Source of the DNA: Pseudomonas saxonica
GTDB lineage: Bacteria; Pseudomonadota; Gammaproteobacteria; Pseudomonadales; Pseudomonadaceae
DNA: 64,000 bases
Direction of reading: 5' to 3'
Assembly (NCBI RefSeq): GCF_007858365.1
Contig: NZ_VFIO01000005.1
Location: 1 to 64,000 of the forward strand
Shown here: positions 1 through 8,205 of the stretch, one piece after another
How positions within the stretch are numbered: the first letter of the stretch is position 1
Layout: every line of letters begins with the position of its first letter
Notes under the pieces: model-generated
Told to the model about the DNA's origin: nothing
The model's input: only the letters and a program-made list of their open reading frames with translations
Databases searched by the model: none
Made by a program: the position numbers and the translations under genes

Positions 1-870
1 ACCCTGGCCGACGGCAGCGACGTCGCCTACCGCTACGATGCCTTCGGCCGACGCATCGCCAAAGACATGGACGGCAAAACCACCCAATTCATCTGGCAGG
101 GCGACCGGCTGATCGCCGAAAACATCTCCCAAAAAGGTGTTAAGGGCTGGCCGCTTTACCGCAGCTACGTCTACGAACCCGGCACCTTCAAACCGATGGC
201 CCTGCTAAAAGGCCACGGCACAACCAACGAGGTCTACTACTACCAGCTCGACCACCTGGGCACCCCGCAAGAACTCACCGACGAAGCAGGCAAAATCGTC
301 TGGTCAGCACATTACCGGGCGTACGGCAACGTCATCAAATTCGACATCAACGAAATCAGCAACCCGTTGCGTTTTCAGGGCCAGTATTACGACGAAGAAA
401 GCGGACTACACTACAACCGCCATCGCTACTACAATCCCAACACCGGCCGCTACCTGACCCCCGACCCGATCAAACTGGCGGGCGGACTCAACAGCTACCA
501 GTACGTGCCCAACCCAACGGGGTGGGTGGATCCGTTGGGATTGATGAGTGTTGAGGGGGATTGTCCGGGCGGAGAAATAACAGCACCTAGGATTGATGCT
601 AGCAATCTTAAATTGACTAAAACCGTTGAAAATCATTTGAGCGACGTCAATAAGACAGGTGATAGGGTAAGGCCGTATGGCGATTCAAGGATATTAATGC
701 AGGAAATAATGGAATCAAAACCCCCAGTGCCAGATCCGCGCGGAGTTCCCGACATTTTACGATGGGATGTAGATGGAACCATGAACGGCAGTTTTGGAAC
801 TTATGAACTTGTGATAAATCCAAAAACTAATACGGTACTGCATCTTTTATTCAAGAGCACAAAAAAATGA
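1..870 (+). CDS. Rhs-family polymorphic toxin, C-terminal end (5' truncated by window)
   Basis: The reading frame is open from base 1, so the gene starts outside the window and the internal ATG at 67 is not its start. It encodes the last part of an Rhs/YD-repeat shell (YD motifs such as YRYDAFGRR and [18 protein letters not shown]), ending in the family's conserved processing motif WVDPLGL at about 523-543. In Rhs proteins the C-terminal toxin is cleaved off after this motif. The remaining 108 residues (544-867) are a separate AT-rich toxin domain with features such as VENHLSD, RPYG, GTYELVINP and VLHLLFKS. This His/Tyr/Ser pattern resembles RNase toxins of the BECR fold, but the family assignment is a guess. 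The stop overlaps the next gene as ATGA. Rhs toxins are delivered by type VI secretion or similar systems in interbacterial competition. No secretion gene is in this window. Confidence 0.9.
   Translation, partial: TLADGSDVAYRYDAFGRRIAKDMDGKTTQFIWQGDRLIAENISQKGVKGWPLYRSYVYEPGTFKPMALLKGHGTTNEVYYYQLDHLGTPQELTDEAGKIVWSAHYRAYGNVIKFDINEISNPLRFQGQYYDEESGLHYNRHRYYNPNTGRYLTPDPIKLAGGLNSYQYVPNPTGWVDPLGLMSVEGDCPGGEITAPRIDASNLKLTKTVENHLSDVNKTGDRVRPYGDSRILMQEIMESKPPVPDPRGVPDILRWDVDGTMNGSFGTYELVINPKTNTVLHLLFKSTKK
292..543 (+). repeat. Rhs tip direct repeat, copy A (in expressed gene)
   Basis: This GC-rich 252-bp segment encodes the end of the Rhs shell and is repeated nearly identically at 1460-1711. Shorter relatives lie at about 2669-2720 and 4285-4388. 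It is the likely homology tract for exchange of toxin cassettes. Confidence 0.9.
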
Positions 871-1367
871 AATTCCAATGGCGCAAGAATAACAAGCCTT
901 TAGCTGGAAAATTAATTTATAGAAGTGACGAGTACTCGATTGATTTCATATGCGCATCTTCAGAACAGCTAATTTCAAAATCCGGATCAAATGGCTGCAT
1001 GCCTCTTACTGCAGGTACTTTGCAAATTGAAGTTGGCATTGAAACCAAAACACTACTTTATCCATGGGGTTTTCTACCTTTAATAAACCTTGATACTGAA
1101 GCCATGGAAGTCCCCAACCCCACACTTGGCAGCGTTTACGTCCACACACATGAAATATATCTAATGAAAGGTGTTGCTCTAGAAATCCCAGGATCCAATA
1201 TTTGGAAAACTATAAAAATCAGAAACAGCGATTATATTTATATAGGACCTGACAATTACAACCACAAAGGAAAAACACATATTGAGTTTTCTACCAATAC
1301 CATAATAGGACTCGAAAACGGCAACATGGCCTGCATATTTCTAAAGCCAGAAAATCAAGAAAAATAG
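867..1367 (+). CDS. Putative immunity protein for the Rhs toxin
   Basis: A 166-residue protein whose ATG overlaps the toxin stop (ATGA), the usual arrangement for a polymorphic toxin and its cognate immunity protein. It has no signal peptide or membrane segment, which fits a cytoplasmic antitoxin binding a nuclease-like toxin. The DNA is clearly more AT-rich than the Rhs shell. I do not recognise the family, so the function is inferred only from position and size. Confidence 0.7.
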   Translation: MKFQWRKNNKPLAGKLIYRSDEYSIDFICASSEQLISKSGSNGCMPLTAGTLQIEVGIETKTLLYPWGFLPLINLDTEAMEVPNPTLGSVYVHTHEIYLMKGVALEIPGSNIWKTIKIRNSDYIYIGPDNYNHKGKTHIEFSTNTIIGLENGNMACIFLKPENQEK

Positions 1368-1420
1368 ATATACCTACATTCATCGACACACTCCTAAACC
1401 AAAAAATATACGATCTTTAA

Positions 1421-2131
1421 CAAAGAAGCCAGCCTGCAAAAAACACCAAAGTAAACGACAAAATCGTCTGGTCGGCGTATTACCGGACGTACGGCAACGT
1501 CGTCAAATTCGACATCAACGAATTCAGCAACCCGCTGCGATTTCAGGGCCAGTATTACGACGAAGAAAGCGGACTACACTACAACCGCCATCGCTACTAC
1601 AATCCCAACACCGGCCGCTACTTGACCCCCGACCCGATCAAATTGGCGGGTGGACTCAACAGCTACCAGTACGTGCCCAACCCCTCGGGGTGGGTGGATC
1701 CGTTGGGGTTGAGTTCTTGTCCGGGGGATTTAGGGCGCGAAATCACCGAGCAAAATGGTGAAACGCCGGAACAAAAACTAAATTATATTGGCGAAGACCC
1801 AGAAGCGCCTGCGCATAACGTGATCCATTGGACAGCTCACGGATACAATCATAGCCCGTCAAAAAACATGTCTTGGAAAGCAATTATTGAATCCACTAAA
1901 ACTGGCCCGGCAAAATACAAGCCAGGAACTGACATAGAAAGCTTAGAAAGAGGGGTTTTTAAGGATGGAAAATCAAGCACCAATGGTAAGCCGTGGAAAG
2001 TTAAGGATTTTGAAAGCGATATCGGTGCCAGCGGTGGCAAAACTAGTAGGTGGATACGTATTGAACTGAGTGCCAAAACCATTCACGGGCATCCGATAAC
2101 TGAGCAAGAATTCAGGAAGCTTACAAAATGA
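1421..2131 (+). pseudogene. Orphan Rhs C-terminal cassette: displaced shell tip plus intact toxin domain, no start codon
   Basis: The frame is open from just after a TAA at 1418 to the TGA at 2131 but has no ATG or GTG; the first possible starts are CTG/TTG inside the Rhs tip. Bases 1460-1711 repeat the expressed gene's 292-543 almost exactly, ending in WVDPLGL. The following 139 residues are a different toxin, with motifs [32 protein letters not shown] and TIHGHPIT. This resembles a recurring Rhs tip domain that I recall as polymorphic toxin type 35; that name needs a profile search. The toxin frame is uninterrupted and its stop overlaps the next gene as ATGA. It looks like a silent cassette left when the expressed gene took a new tip. 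Confidence 0.8.
1460..1711 (+). repeat. Rhs tip direct repeat, copy B
   Basis: Aligns base for base with 292-543 at a constant offset of 1168 bp, with only scattered substitutions and no indels by eye. It carries the orphan toxin cassette that follows. Confidence 0.9.
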
Positions 2132-2448
2132 TTGCATTAGACTTTTTAGATGGAAAAATCACCTGCGACGAACTTTCAAATATTGACAGCGAAAACTTTA
2201 AAAGCGATCTCTTTGTATTAAAAGAAGACATGCTGCAAGTTGAATATGGTAATGAGTTGTTAATAGATGCGGGTTGGTATCCTTCTTTCGATATAAATGG
2301 ACGATTTCAAGTTCGCGTAATCGAAGGCCACCAATGGGAGTCACCATTAATTTTGCTCGCCGCGAATACGATCACAGAGCTTCTAAGCAAGCTTCGCGCA
2401 GCACAAAACATAGTTAAGAGCAGATTTAATATTGAAGAATCAAAATAA
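2128..2448 (+). CDS. Putative immunity protein of the orphan (startless) toxin cassette
   Basis: A 106-residue acidic protein whose ATG overlaps the stop of the silent toxin frame (ATGA). It has no signal peptide or membrane segment. Keeping an intact antitoxin gene while its toxin has no start codon is typical of Rhs and CDI orphan arrays, where the cell stays resistant to siblings that still deploy the toxin. I do not recognise the family by name. Expression would need a promoter inside the array or readthrough from the Rhs gene. Confidence 0.7.
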   Translation: MIALDFLDGKITCDELSNIDSENFKSDLFVLKEDMLQVEYGNELLIDAGWYPSFDINGRFQVRVIEGHQWESPLILLAANTITELLSKLRAAQNIVKSRFNIEESK

Positions 2449-2668
2449 TTTCACAGTTAAAAATTTTCCCATGCGGGAATACTCCAAGCCAAATTAGACC
2501 CCTACTAAAACAGTGGCATGTCAACAAATTAATGAATCACAGCAAAGATCAACGCTACCAAGTACCGCCATTATTGATAGCTAAAAATATGTTTGAATAG
2601 CACTAAAAACGCCCATGCTTTCTGAAACATATCTTTGATCCTAGCCGCTCCCCCTCGGCTAAATTCAT

Positions 2669-3077
2669 GGGGTGGCTGGATCCGTAGGAGTTGATGAGTG
2701 CTTGGGGGGGATTGTCCGGGTATAAAAGCTCCAGGATAAGTTGCCTATATAGGCGGAAAAACCTGTGTTTATAACTGCATTGTTGATGGCATGGCTCGTT
2801 ATATTGCAATAGCCTACGATATAGCTAAGCGTGGTCAATCTCACCTCAGACAAAAAGGGATAGTGGTTTCAAAAATCAGAGGGCTGGACAATATATCTCG
2901 TGCTGACGCTCGGGCAGTTGAGCAGGCACTGACGACTACCATGGCCTTGGTAAAGATGGCGGCACGTTAATCAATAAGATCAACTCTATATCGTCTGTCA
3001 GAAACCCGACTAAGTATGAGCTGGGCTTGATACGCGGCGCCGAGCTGCTGAAAAAAGCTGGATATGAAGGATTTTAA
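2669..3077 (+). pseudogene. Decayed third Rhs cassette: GIY-YIG-like nuclease toxin, frameshifted
   Basis: Bases 2669-2720 are a damaged Rhs tip: GWLDP followed by a TAG stop where the other copies have Leu, then a linker like that of copy A. Frame 1 from about 2761 gives a GIY-YIG-like start (CVYNCIVDGMARYIAIAYD, then AKRGQSH) and ARAVEQAL. Frame 3 then continues with DYHGLGKDGGTLINKINSIS and LLKKAGYEGF up to a TAA at 3075. A single deleted base near 2930 (expected ALIDYHGL) explains the shift. The motif also reads YIAIA where the family usually has Y-V/I-G-I-T, so the active site may already have been damaged. The pseudogene ends directly against the ATG of its immunity gene. Confidence 0.75.
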
Positions 3078-3536
3078 ATGGCTAAGAAGGTAAAGCTGGG
3101 CGACATTTTGCAAGTATTAACCTCGCAGGGTGTCGCATATGCGCAAGTTACTCATAAACATCCGGAGTTCGGTTTTTTAATTCGCGTTTTCCCCGGATTT
3201 CACAATAAGCAACCAAAAGATTTTTCAATGCTAGTTGAGGGTGAGCCACAATTTTCTGCGTTCCTAGTTGTTCAAAGTACGGTAAATCAAGGCCTGCTAT
3301 CCGTCGTGGAAAATATTTCAGTGCCCGATAGGCTAAAAATATTTCCTACATTTCGCTCCAGGAATGGCGGAGCGGGTGGTTCCCTTTGGCTGTGGGATGG
3401 TAAAGAGTCTTTTCGACTCGAAAGAGAACTTAGACCTAATGAATTGGAGTATCCGACAGAAGGAATTATCAGTGCGCCATTGCTTGTTGAGCGTATTGAA
3501 AATAATTACAGAACCGAGACTCATGAGGTCTGGTGA
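3078..3536 (+). CDS. Putative immunity protein (Imm26-like) of the decayed GIY-YIG-like toxin
   Basis: A 152-residue protein starting immediately after the toxin remnant's stop (TAA then ATG), with an AAGGA ribosome site 6 bases upstream. The N-terminus (KKVKLGDILQV, then YAQVTHKHPEFGFLIRVF) resembles the Imm26 family of cytoplasmic immunity proteins; this is from memory. The frame is intact although its toxin is broken. Its TGA stop is followed in the same frame by the ADP-ribosyltransferase-like fragment, which suggests that a deletion joined two cassettes. Confidence 0.7.
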   Translation: MAKKVKLGDILQVLTSQGVAYAQVTHKHPEFGFLIRVFPGFHNKQPKDFSMLVEGEPQFSAFLVVQSTVNQGLLSVVENISVPDRLKIFPTFRSRNGGAGGSLWLWDGKESFRLERELRPNELEYPTEGIISAPLLVERIENNYRTETHEVW

Positions 3537-3827
3537 GTTGTCAACCCGGCGACGGCCCCTAGTAATTTTATAAGTACTTCTACATCTGCTGATGTAGCCA
3601 TAGATTTCGGAACTGCCTACCGAACAAAACCAAGGCAATTCTATATTCTTAAATTAATACAGGGCCGTAACGTAAATCATGAGCTTGGTACCAAAGTACC
3701 GTTTCCAGAAGAAATGGAAATTGCGATCCCCAATCAAATTCTCAAAGAAGATATATTAGGGGTTACACCAGTCAATGCCGATGGTAGTTACGTTGGTTAC
3801 TCAATCCCTAATCCTGCAGGAAAGTAA
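3537..3827 (+). pseudogene. 3' fragment of an ADP-ribosyltransferase-like Rhs toxin
   Basis: Starting directly after the TGA of the preceding immunity gene, and in its frame, 96 codons are open to a TAA at 3825. They read NPATAPSNFISTSTSADVAI, then IDFGTAYRTKPRQFYILK, then PEEMEIAIPNQIL, ending GYSIPNPAGK. The FISTS motif followed by E-M-E fits the STS and ExE motifs of R-S-E class ADP-ribosyltransferases. The N-terminal third, which would hold the catalytic Arg and the Rhs processing site, is missing, and there is no start codon. It is therefore a non-functional toxin remnant of a fourth type. The next gene probably encodes its antitoxin. Confidence 0.7.
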
Positions 3828-3829
3828 AA

Positions 3830-4216
3830 GTGGACTTTCGAGAAATCATATTAAAAATAGATAATACATTGGTAAAAGCTGATCTCTCGTATACAACAGA
3901 TCCACCCTGCATTCATTTGAAAATAAAAAACTCAGATTTCATCTCGACTGGAGACGATCTATACACCTGCTTGGCAAAGCTGCGTGAACAGATGCCGGAG
4001 ATTGACTTCCTTTGTAAAGGATCGAAAATAAATGTTCATCCATCCAGAAGCACAAGACAAATGACTGCCGGGCTCATGGCGTATGAATTAAAAATGGGCG
4101 AACAAGCCAGACGTTCAGATTTGGTAAATATTTTTGATTTCGACGACGACAACCTCACAAACAATCCGAGTAAACAAAATATTTTTTTTAAAGAATGGAT
4201 TGCATCTTTGAGGTAA
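3830..4216 (+). CDS. Putative immunity protein of the ADP-ribosyltransferase-like cassette
   Basis: A 128-residue protein with a GTG start 3 bases after the toxin remnant's stop; AGGA lies about 9 bases upstream. It is soluble, AT-rich in codon use, and has an acidic stretch near the C-terminus (NIFDFDDDN). I do not recognise the family. The role is inferred from its place behind a toxin 3' end, as for the other three small genes in this array. Confidence 0.6.
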   Translation: MDFREIILKIDNTLVKADLSYTTDPPCIHLKIKNSDFISTGDDLYTCLAKLREQMPEIDFLCKGSKINVHPSRSTRQMTAGLMAYELKMGEQARRSDLVNIFDFDDDNLTNNPSKQNIFFKEWIASLR

Positions 4217-4284
4217 AAGCACACTCATCACAATAAATTCCAAGACCCAATTTTTCTTTCTAACAATGTGGAAGCCTATAAACT

Positions 4285-4388
4285 TCACCGGTCACTACCT
4301 GACCCCCGACCCGATCAAACTGGCGGGCGAACTCAACAACTACCAGTACCTGCCCAATCCCACGGAGTGGGTGGAGCCTTTGGGGTTG
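4285..4388 (+). pseudogene. Terminal Rhs tip remnant without toxin
   Basis: A fourth, GC-rich copy of the Rhs shell end ([20 protein letters not shown], ending WVEPLGL, with Asp of the processing motif changed to Glu). It lies in a 91-codon frame from ATG 4266 that runs on into sequence with no recognisable toxin. It marks the far boundary of the cassette array. The 137 bases up to the ubiA stop at 4526 show nothing else I can name. Confidence 0.75.
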
Positions 4389-4525
4389 AATCCGACACGC
4401 CCGGGCGGCACCTTACTGGAGGGTGGGTTTTGCACTCATTTTTCGCGGCCGCCTAGTGAACAACGTGAGTGCAGCAACTTCGTGTGGTTGATACCACAGA
4501 GCCGCTGCCCCACGGCGCGCGCGGG

Positions 4526-5416
4526 TTACCCCAGCGCGTAATTGAGTACGATGCCGATAAAGATCGCCAATCCCGCCCAATGATTGTGCAAGAAGGCTTT
4601 AAAGCACCGTTGGGGATCGCGGTCTCGCGTGTACCAGAATTCCCACACAAAGCAGGCCGCTGCGGCCAATAAGCCCAGATGACACCAGCCGCCCAACTTA
4701 AAGTGCGAGCCCGCCAACAACAAGCAAACCAATGCCAAACATTGCAGTGTGAGGATGATGACGCGGTCTGCATCGCCAAACAGGATGGCGGTGGATTTAA
4801 CCCCGACTTTCAGGTCGTCTTCGCGGTCGGTCATGGCGTAGTACGTGTCATACCCCACCGTCCACAGCAAGTTGGCGATGTAGAGCAGCCACGCTGCCGC
4901 CGGCACGCTTCCGGTTTCGGCGGTAAACGCCATCGGCATGCCCCACGAAAATGCCGCGCCTAGTACCACTTGTGGGTAGTAGGTGTAGCGCTTCATGAAC
5001 GGGTAAGTGGCGGCCAATGCCAGCCCGCCAAATGAGAGCAAGATGGTCGGGGTATTGGTGCACAGCACCAGCAGGAAGCTGGCACCCATGAGCAGGGCAA
5101 AAAACACCAGCGCTTCTTTGCTGCTGATTTTTCCACTGACCAAAGGTCGTTGTTCGGTGCGTTTGACGTGACCGTCCACCTTGCGATCAGCAAAGTCGTT
5201 GATCACACAGCCACCGGCTCGGGTCAGGATCACACCCAGCACAAAGATCAGCAGGTTGCTCAGCGACGGTACGCCCTTGGCGGCCACCCACAGCGCCCAC
5301 AGCGTTGGCCACAGCAGCAGGTAGATACCGATGGGTTTATCCATGCGGGTCAGTTGAATAAAGTCCCAGGCCCGAGGGTTCAGGCGGTTGAGCGATTTGA
5401 GCAGGCGTACGTACAT
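4526..5416 (-). CDS. ubiA: 4-hydroxybenzoate octaprenyltransferase
   Basis: Integral membrane prenyltransferase that attaches the polyprenyl tail to 4-hydroxybenzoate, the second step of ubiquinone synthesis. The 296-residue form from ATG 5416 has the usual length, starts [15 protein letters not shown] and has an RMDKPIG segment followed by about eight hydrophobic helices. It shows both Asp-rich prenyl-diphosphate motifs, [15 protein letters not shown] and a later [13 protein letters not shown]. The frame stays open upstream to 5524, but that extension lies within ubiC. The start shares one base with the ubiC stop (TGATG), which implies translational coupling. It converges on the Rhs array. 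Confidence 0.95.
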   Translation of the reverse strand: MYVRLLKSLNRLNPRAWDFIQLTRMDKPIGIYLLLWPTLWALWVAAKGVPSLSNLLIFVLGVILTRAGGCVINDFADRKVDGHVKRTEQRPLVSGKISSKEALVFFALLMGASFLLVLCTNTPTILLSFGGLALAATYPFMKRYTYYPQVVLGAAFSWGMPMAFTAETGSVPAAAWLLYIANLLWTVGYDTYYAMTDREDDLKVGVKSTAILFGDADRVIILTLQCLALVCLLLAGSHFKLGGWCHLGLLAAAACFVWEFWYTRDRDPQRCFKAFLHNHWAGLAIFIGIVLNYALG

Positions 5417-5979
5417 CAGCTGTTCTCCGGCCGGGCACTCAGGGTGGCCCACAAGGGGGGTAAGAAGATTTCGGCCACCAGTACGCTTAATGTGCCGCGT
5501 ACAAAGCGTGAGCGGCGTGCCCACAGGTGGTCGGCCCGATCAGCCACCGGCAGCCAGTCGCGTGGGTAGTGGCATACCTGCAACGGGCCGCGTTCAAAGG
5601 CGTGGTCGCAAAAAAGCAGCTCCCCCAGTGACCGGGTTCCCAGGTCTTCCAGATTTAGCCCGCCTTGCTTCAGGGCGCTGTGTGCCGCGACGCTGCGGGC
5701 AAACACCCACGGTTGCTGGTGCCCGCGCAAATACACTTCGCGCACCCAGCCCCGGCTGCCCTCAGGCAGGTCGAGCGCAGTGCACTCGTCCTGGCGCAGC
5801 GTCTGCCAGCCCTCAAGCAGCGGCAGCACGCTAAAGGCGCCGTCTGAAAGCGCGGTAAGCCGGCGAGTCAATGAGCCCTGGTCGAACAACCAATCGAGTG
5901 TTTGTTCATCAGGGGTGGTGTGTAGGTGGCTTTGTTCAAGCCAGACAGGGGAGATCAGTGGAGACGTCATGTGCGACAC
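5416..5979 (-). CDS. ubiC: Chorismate lyase
   Basis: Cleaves chorismate to 4-hydroxybenzoate and pyruvate, supplying the substrate of UbiA encoded directly downstream. The protein has 187 residues from ATG 5979; an ATG three codons in (5970) is equally possible. It keeps the family's catalytic context, WVREVYL around the active-site Arg and LVAEIFLPP around the Glu near the C-terminus, and the length is normal for UbiC. It is cytoplasmic. With ubiA it forms a two-gene operon read leftwards from the 200-bp divergent gap shared with rubA. Confidence 0.93.
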   Translation of the reverse strand: MSHMTSPLISPVWLEQSHLHTTPDEQTLDWLFDQGSLTRRLTALSDGAFSVLPLLEGWQTLRQDECTALDLPEGSRGWVREVYLRGHQQPWVFARSVAAHSALKQGGLNLEDLGTRSLGELLFCDHAFERGPLQVCHYPRDWLPVADRADHLWARRSRFVRGTLSVLVAEIFLPPLWATLSARPENS

Positions 5980-6180
5980 GGTAGGTCATAATTGGCAGCC
6001 ATTGAGGCCCGCGAGCTTAGCACGCTGCCTATTGAATGAGCGCTTGAGCGGTTAGTGGCAGCAATCGTGCTTGCATATCACAGTGGTCATCAGTACAAAA
6101 CGCCCTGAAAATGACGAGCAACGCAGCAGGTTTCGACAAGTCTGTGGCCTCGTGCGGCCTGAACCCTAGGAAATAACTTC

Positions 6181-6348
6181 ATGAAAAAGTGGCAATGCAT
6201 CGTATGTGGACTGATTTACAACGAAGCCGACGGCTGGCCGGATGACGGCATTGCGCCCGGTACGTTGTGGCAGGACGTTCCTGAAGACTGGCTGTGCCCG
6301 GACTGTGGTGTCGGCAAAATGGATTTCGAGATGATCGAAATCAACTGA
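6181..6348 (+). CDS. rubA: Rubredoxin
   Basis: A 55-residue protein with the two CxxC iron-binding knuckles of rubredoxin ([12 protein letters not shown] near residues 5-15 and [10 protein letters not shown] near 38-47) and the usual aromatic residues around the single Fe site. It carries electrons from rubredoxin reductase to alkane hydroxylase or oxidative-stress partners. The reductase gene begins 39 bases downstream on the same strand, so the two are probably one transcript. P. aeruginosa PAO1 has two tandem rubredoxin genes here; only one is present in this window. Confidence 0.96.
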   Translation: MKKWQCIVCGLIYNEADGWPDDGIAPGTLWQDVPEDWLCPDCGVGKMDFEMIEIN

Positions 6349-6387
6349 TTGATCCCTTAACAACCTGATTCAACCCTGGAGTATGGA

Positions 6388-7536
6388 ATGAACGCACCTG
6401 TCGTGATCGTGGGTACTGGGCTGGCTGGCTATAACCTGGCCCGGGAGTTTCGCAAGCTGGACAGCGAGACCCCGTTATTGCTGATCACGGCAGATGATGG
6501 GCGCTCCTATTCCAAGCCCATGCTGTCCACCGGCTTTGGCAAAAATAAAGAGGCTGACGGTCTGAGCATGGCGACGCCGGAGGCCATGGCCGCGCAGCTT
6601 AACGCCCAAGTGCGCATCCACACCCGTATCAGCGGTATTGATGCGGGCCACAAACAACTGTGGATTGGCGAAGAGGCGGTGCCTTACCGCGATCTGGTTC
6701 TGGCGTGGGGTGCGCAAACCGTACAGGTGCCGGTAGAAGGCGATGCGCAGGACGCCATCTTCCCGATCAACGACCTGGAAGACTATGCGCGTTTTCGCAC
6801 TGCTGCAGCGGGCAAGCGCCGTGTGCTGATCCTGGGCGCTGGACTGATTGGCTGTGAATTTGCCAATGACCTGATTGCCGGTGGCTTCGAAGTCGATATG
6901 GTGGCCCCGTGTGAGCAAGTCATGCCAACCCTGTTGCATCCTGCTGCTGCGGCGGCCGTGCAAGCAGGTCTGGAAAGCCTTGGGGCGCGTTTGCATCTGG
7001 GTCCGGTATTGACCCGCCTGCAACGCACCGCCGATGGGCTGCAAGCACATTTGTCAGACGCCAGCGTGATTGCCTGTGATGTGGTGGTCTCTGCGATTGG
7101 TTTGCGTCCGCGCATTGATATGGCTGCGGCGGCCGGCCTACAGGTCAATCGCGGCATCGAGGTTGATCGTCATCTCAAAACCTCTCATGCCAATATTTAC
7201 GCGCTGGGTGATTGCGCCGAAGTGGAAGGCTTGAGCCTGCTCTACGTCATGCCCCTGATGAACTGTGCACGGGCGTTGGCGCAAACCCTGGCAGGCAACC
7301 CGACAGCGGTGAGCTACGGCGCAATGCCCATTACGGTCAAAACCCCGGTTTGCCCTCTGGTGGTGTCGCCTGTGCCTCGCGGCTACGAAGGGGTGTGGAC
7401 TGTGGAAGGCCAGGGTGCTGACATTAAAGCCTTGTGCCGCGACGCGGAGGGCAACTTGCTCGGTTATGCGCTGACGGGTGAGGCGGTTCGCGAAAAACTG
7501 GCACTCAATAAAGAGCTACCTGCGCTTTTGGCGTAA
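6388..7536 (+). CDS. rubB: Rubredoxin-NAD(+) reductase
   Basis: Flavoprotein that passes electrons from NADH to rubredoxin. At 382 residues it has the two expected Rossmann folds: the FAD-binding [16 protein letters not shown] at the N-terminus and the NAD-binding [15 protein letters not shown] near residue 150. A second FAD-contact motif, [13 protein letters not shown], lies near residue 270. The start is ATG 6388, preceded by CTGGAG. Cytoplasmic, and probably cotranscribed with rubA. A small GC hairpin (7581-7596) follows the stop but has no T-run. Confidence 0.94.
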   Translation: MNAPVVIVGTGLAGYNLAREFRKLDSETPLLLITADDGRSYSKPMLSTGFGKNKEADGLSMATPEAMAAQLNAQVRIHTRISGIDAGHKQLWIGEEAVPYRDLVLAWGAQTVQVPVEGDAQDAIFPINDLEDYARFRTAAAGKRRVLILGAGLIGCEFANDLIAGGFEVDMVAPCEQVMPTLLHPAAAAAVQAGLESLGARLHLGPVLTRLQRTADGLQAHLSDASVIACDVVVSAIGLRPRIDMAAAAGLQVNRGIEVDRHLKTSHANIYALGDCAEVEGLSLLYVMPLMNCARALAQTLAGNPTAVSYGAMPITVKTPVCPLVVSPVPRGYEGVWTVEGQGADIKALCRDAEGNLLGYALTGEAVREKLALNKELPALLA

Positions 7537-7726
7537 ATACCGCTGTTTATGTCGCTTATGACATTGCCTTGTCTCAACAAAGCCTCGCCAGAGGCTGGCG
7601 CAGGATTTGGCCGCGTGCCATTCTCACACCGGTCTGCCGCAGAGTAGAGCCTGCGGCGCCCTGAGCGCGGCTCCATTAGAGAGCAGCACGGACATAACAA
7701 CAAAAAACCGTCAAAGAGGCTTCATC

Positions 7727-8002
7727 ATGCGTAAACCAGATCTCGCCGCCGCTATCGCTGACAAGGCTGACCTCACTAAAGAGCAAGCCAGCCGCGTACT
7801 CAATGCAGTACTCGAAGAAATCACCAATGCCCTGCACCGCAAAGACAGCGTCACGCTGGTCGGCTTCGGTACGTTTATTCAACGTCATCGCGGTGCTCGC
7901 ACCGGTAAAAACCCGCAAACCGGCGAGCCGGTAAAAATCAAGGCCAGCAACACCGTGGCTTTCAAGCCGGGCAAGTTTCTTAAAGACAGTGTTAACCCAT
8001 AA
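7727..8002 (+). CDS. hupA: HU-family nucleoid DNA-binding protein
   Basis: A 91-residue histone-like protein. It has the N-terminal helices (MRKPDLAAAIADKADLTKEQ), the GFGTF beta turn and the flexible DNA-clamping arm RGARTGKNPQTGEPVKI of HU. HU dimers bend and compact DNA and help initiate replication and recombination. The frame stays open upstream to 7607, but the HU start is clearly ATG 7727. It is followed by a good intrinsic terminator. In PAO1 the homologue next to rubB is PA5348; hupN is another name used in P. putida, so the symbol is approximate. Confidence 0.93.
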   Translation: MRKPDLAAAIADKADLTKEQASRVLNAVLEEITNALHRKDSVTLVGFGTFIQRHRGARTGKNPQTGEPVKIKASNTVAFKPGKFLKDSVNP

Positions 8003-8038
8003 GTCTGGCAATTGCCGCGATTGAAGGTGGCTTAAGGA

Positions 8039-8070
8039 ATGGGCGAGCTGGTATGACAGCGCCCATTTTT
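8039..8070 (+). terminator. Rho-independent terminator of the HU gene
   Basis: Inverted repeat ATGGGCG/CGCCCAT separated by 14 bases and followed by a run of T, 36 bases after the HU stop codon. Confidence 0.7.
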
Positions 8071-8205
8071 GACAATGATTGAGCCGATTATGCGGCTATA
8101 AGTGGCAAAATCTGCTTATTCTGCGTCTAACACTGCAGAAAAGTGGTGTTCTTTGTTCAAATCGCTACACTGCGCCGGCTAGTTATTACTTCCCGAGGCG
8201 CGCAC

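Noticed and set aside
1368..1420. Start codon for the orphan toxin cassette
   Set aside because: The frame has a TAA at 1418 and no ATG or GTG before the Rhs tip, and no ribosome site before the TTG at 1622, so it is not called as a translated gene.
3534..3536. TGA as selenocysteine or programmed readthrough
   Set aside because: No hairpin-like SECIS is apparent, and the downstream part starts inside a toxin domain. A deletion junction explains it better.
4453..4779. Short frames on both strands at the end of ubiA
   Set aside because: All overlap the ubiA coding sequence or its stop region and have no motifs or ribosome sites.
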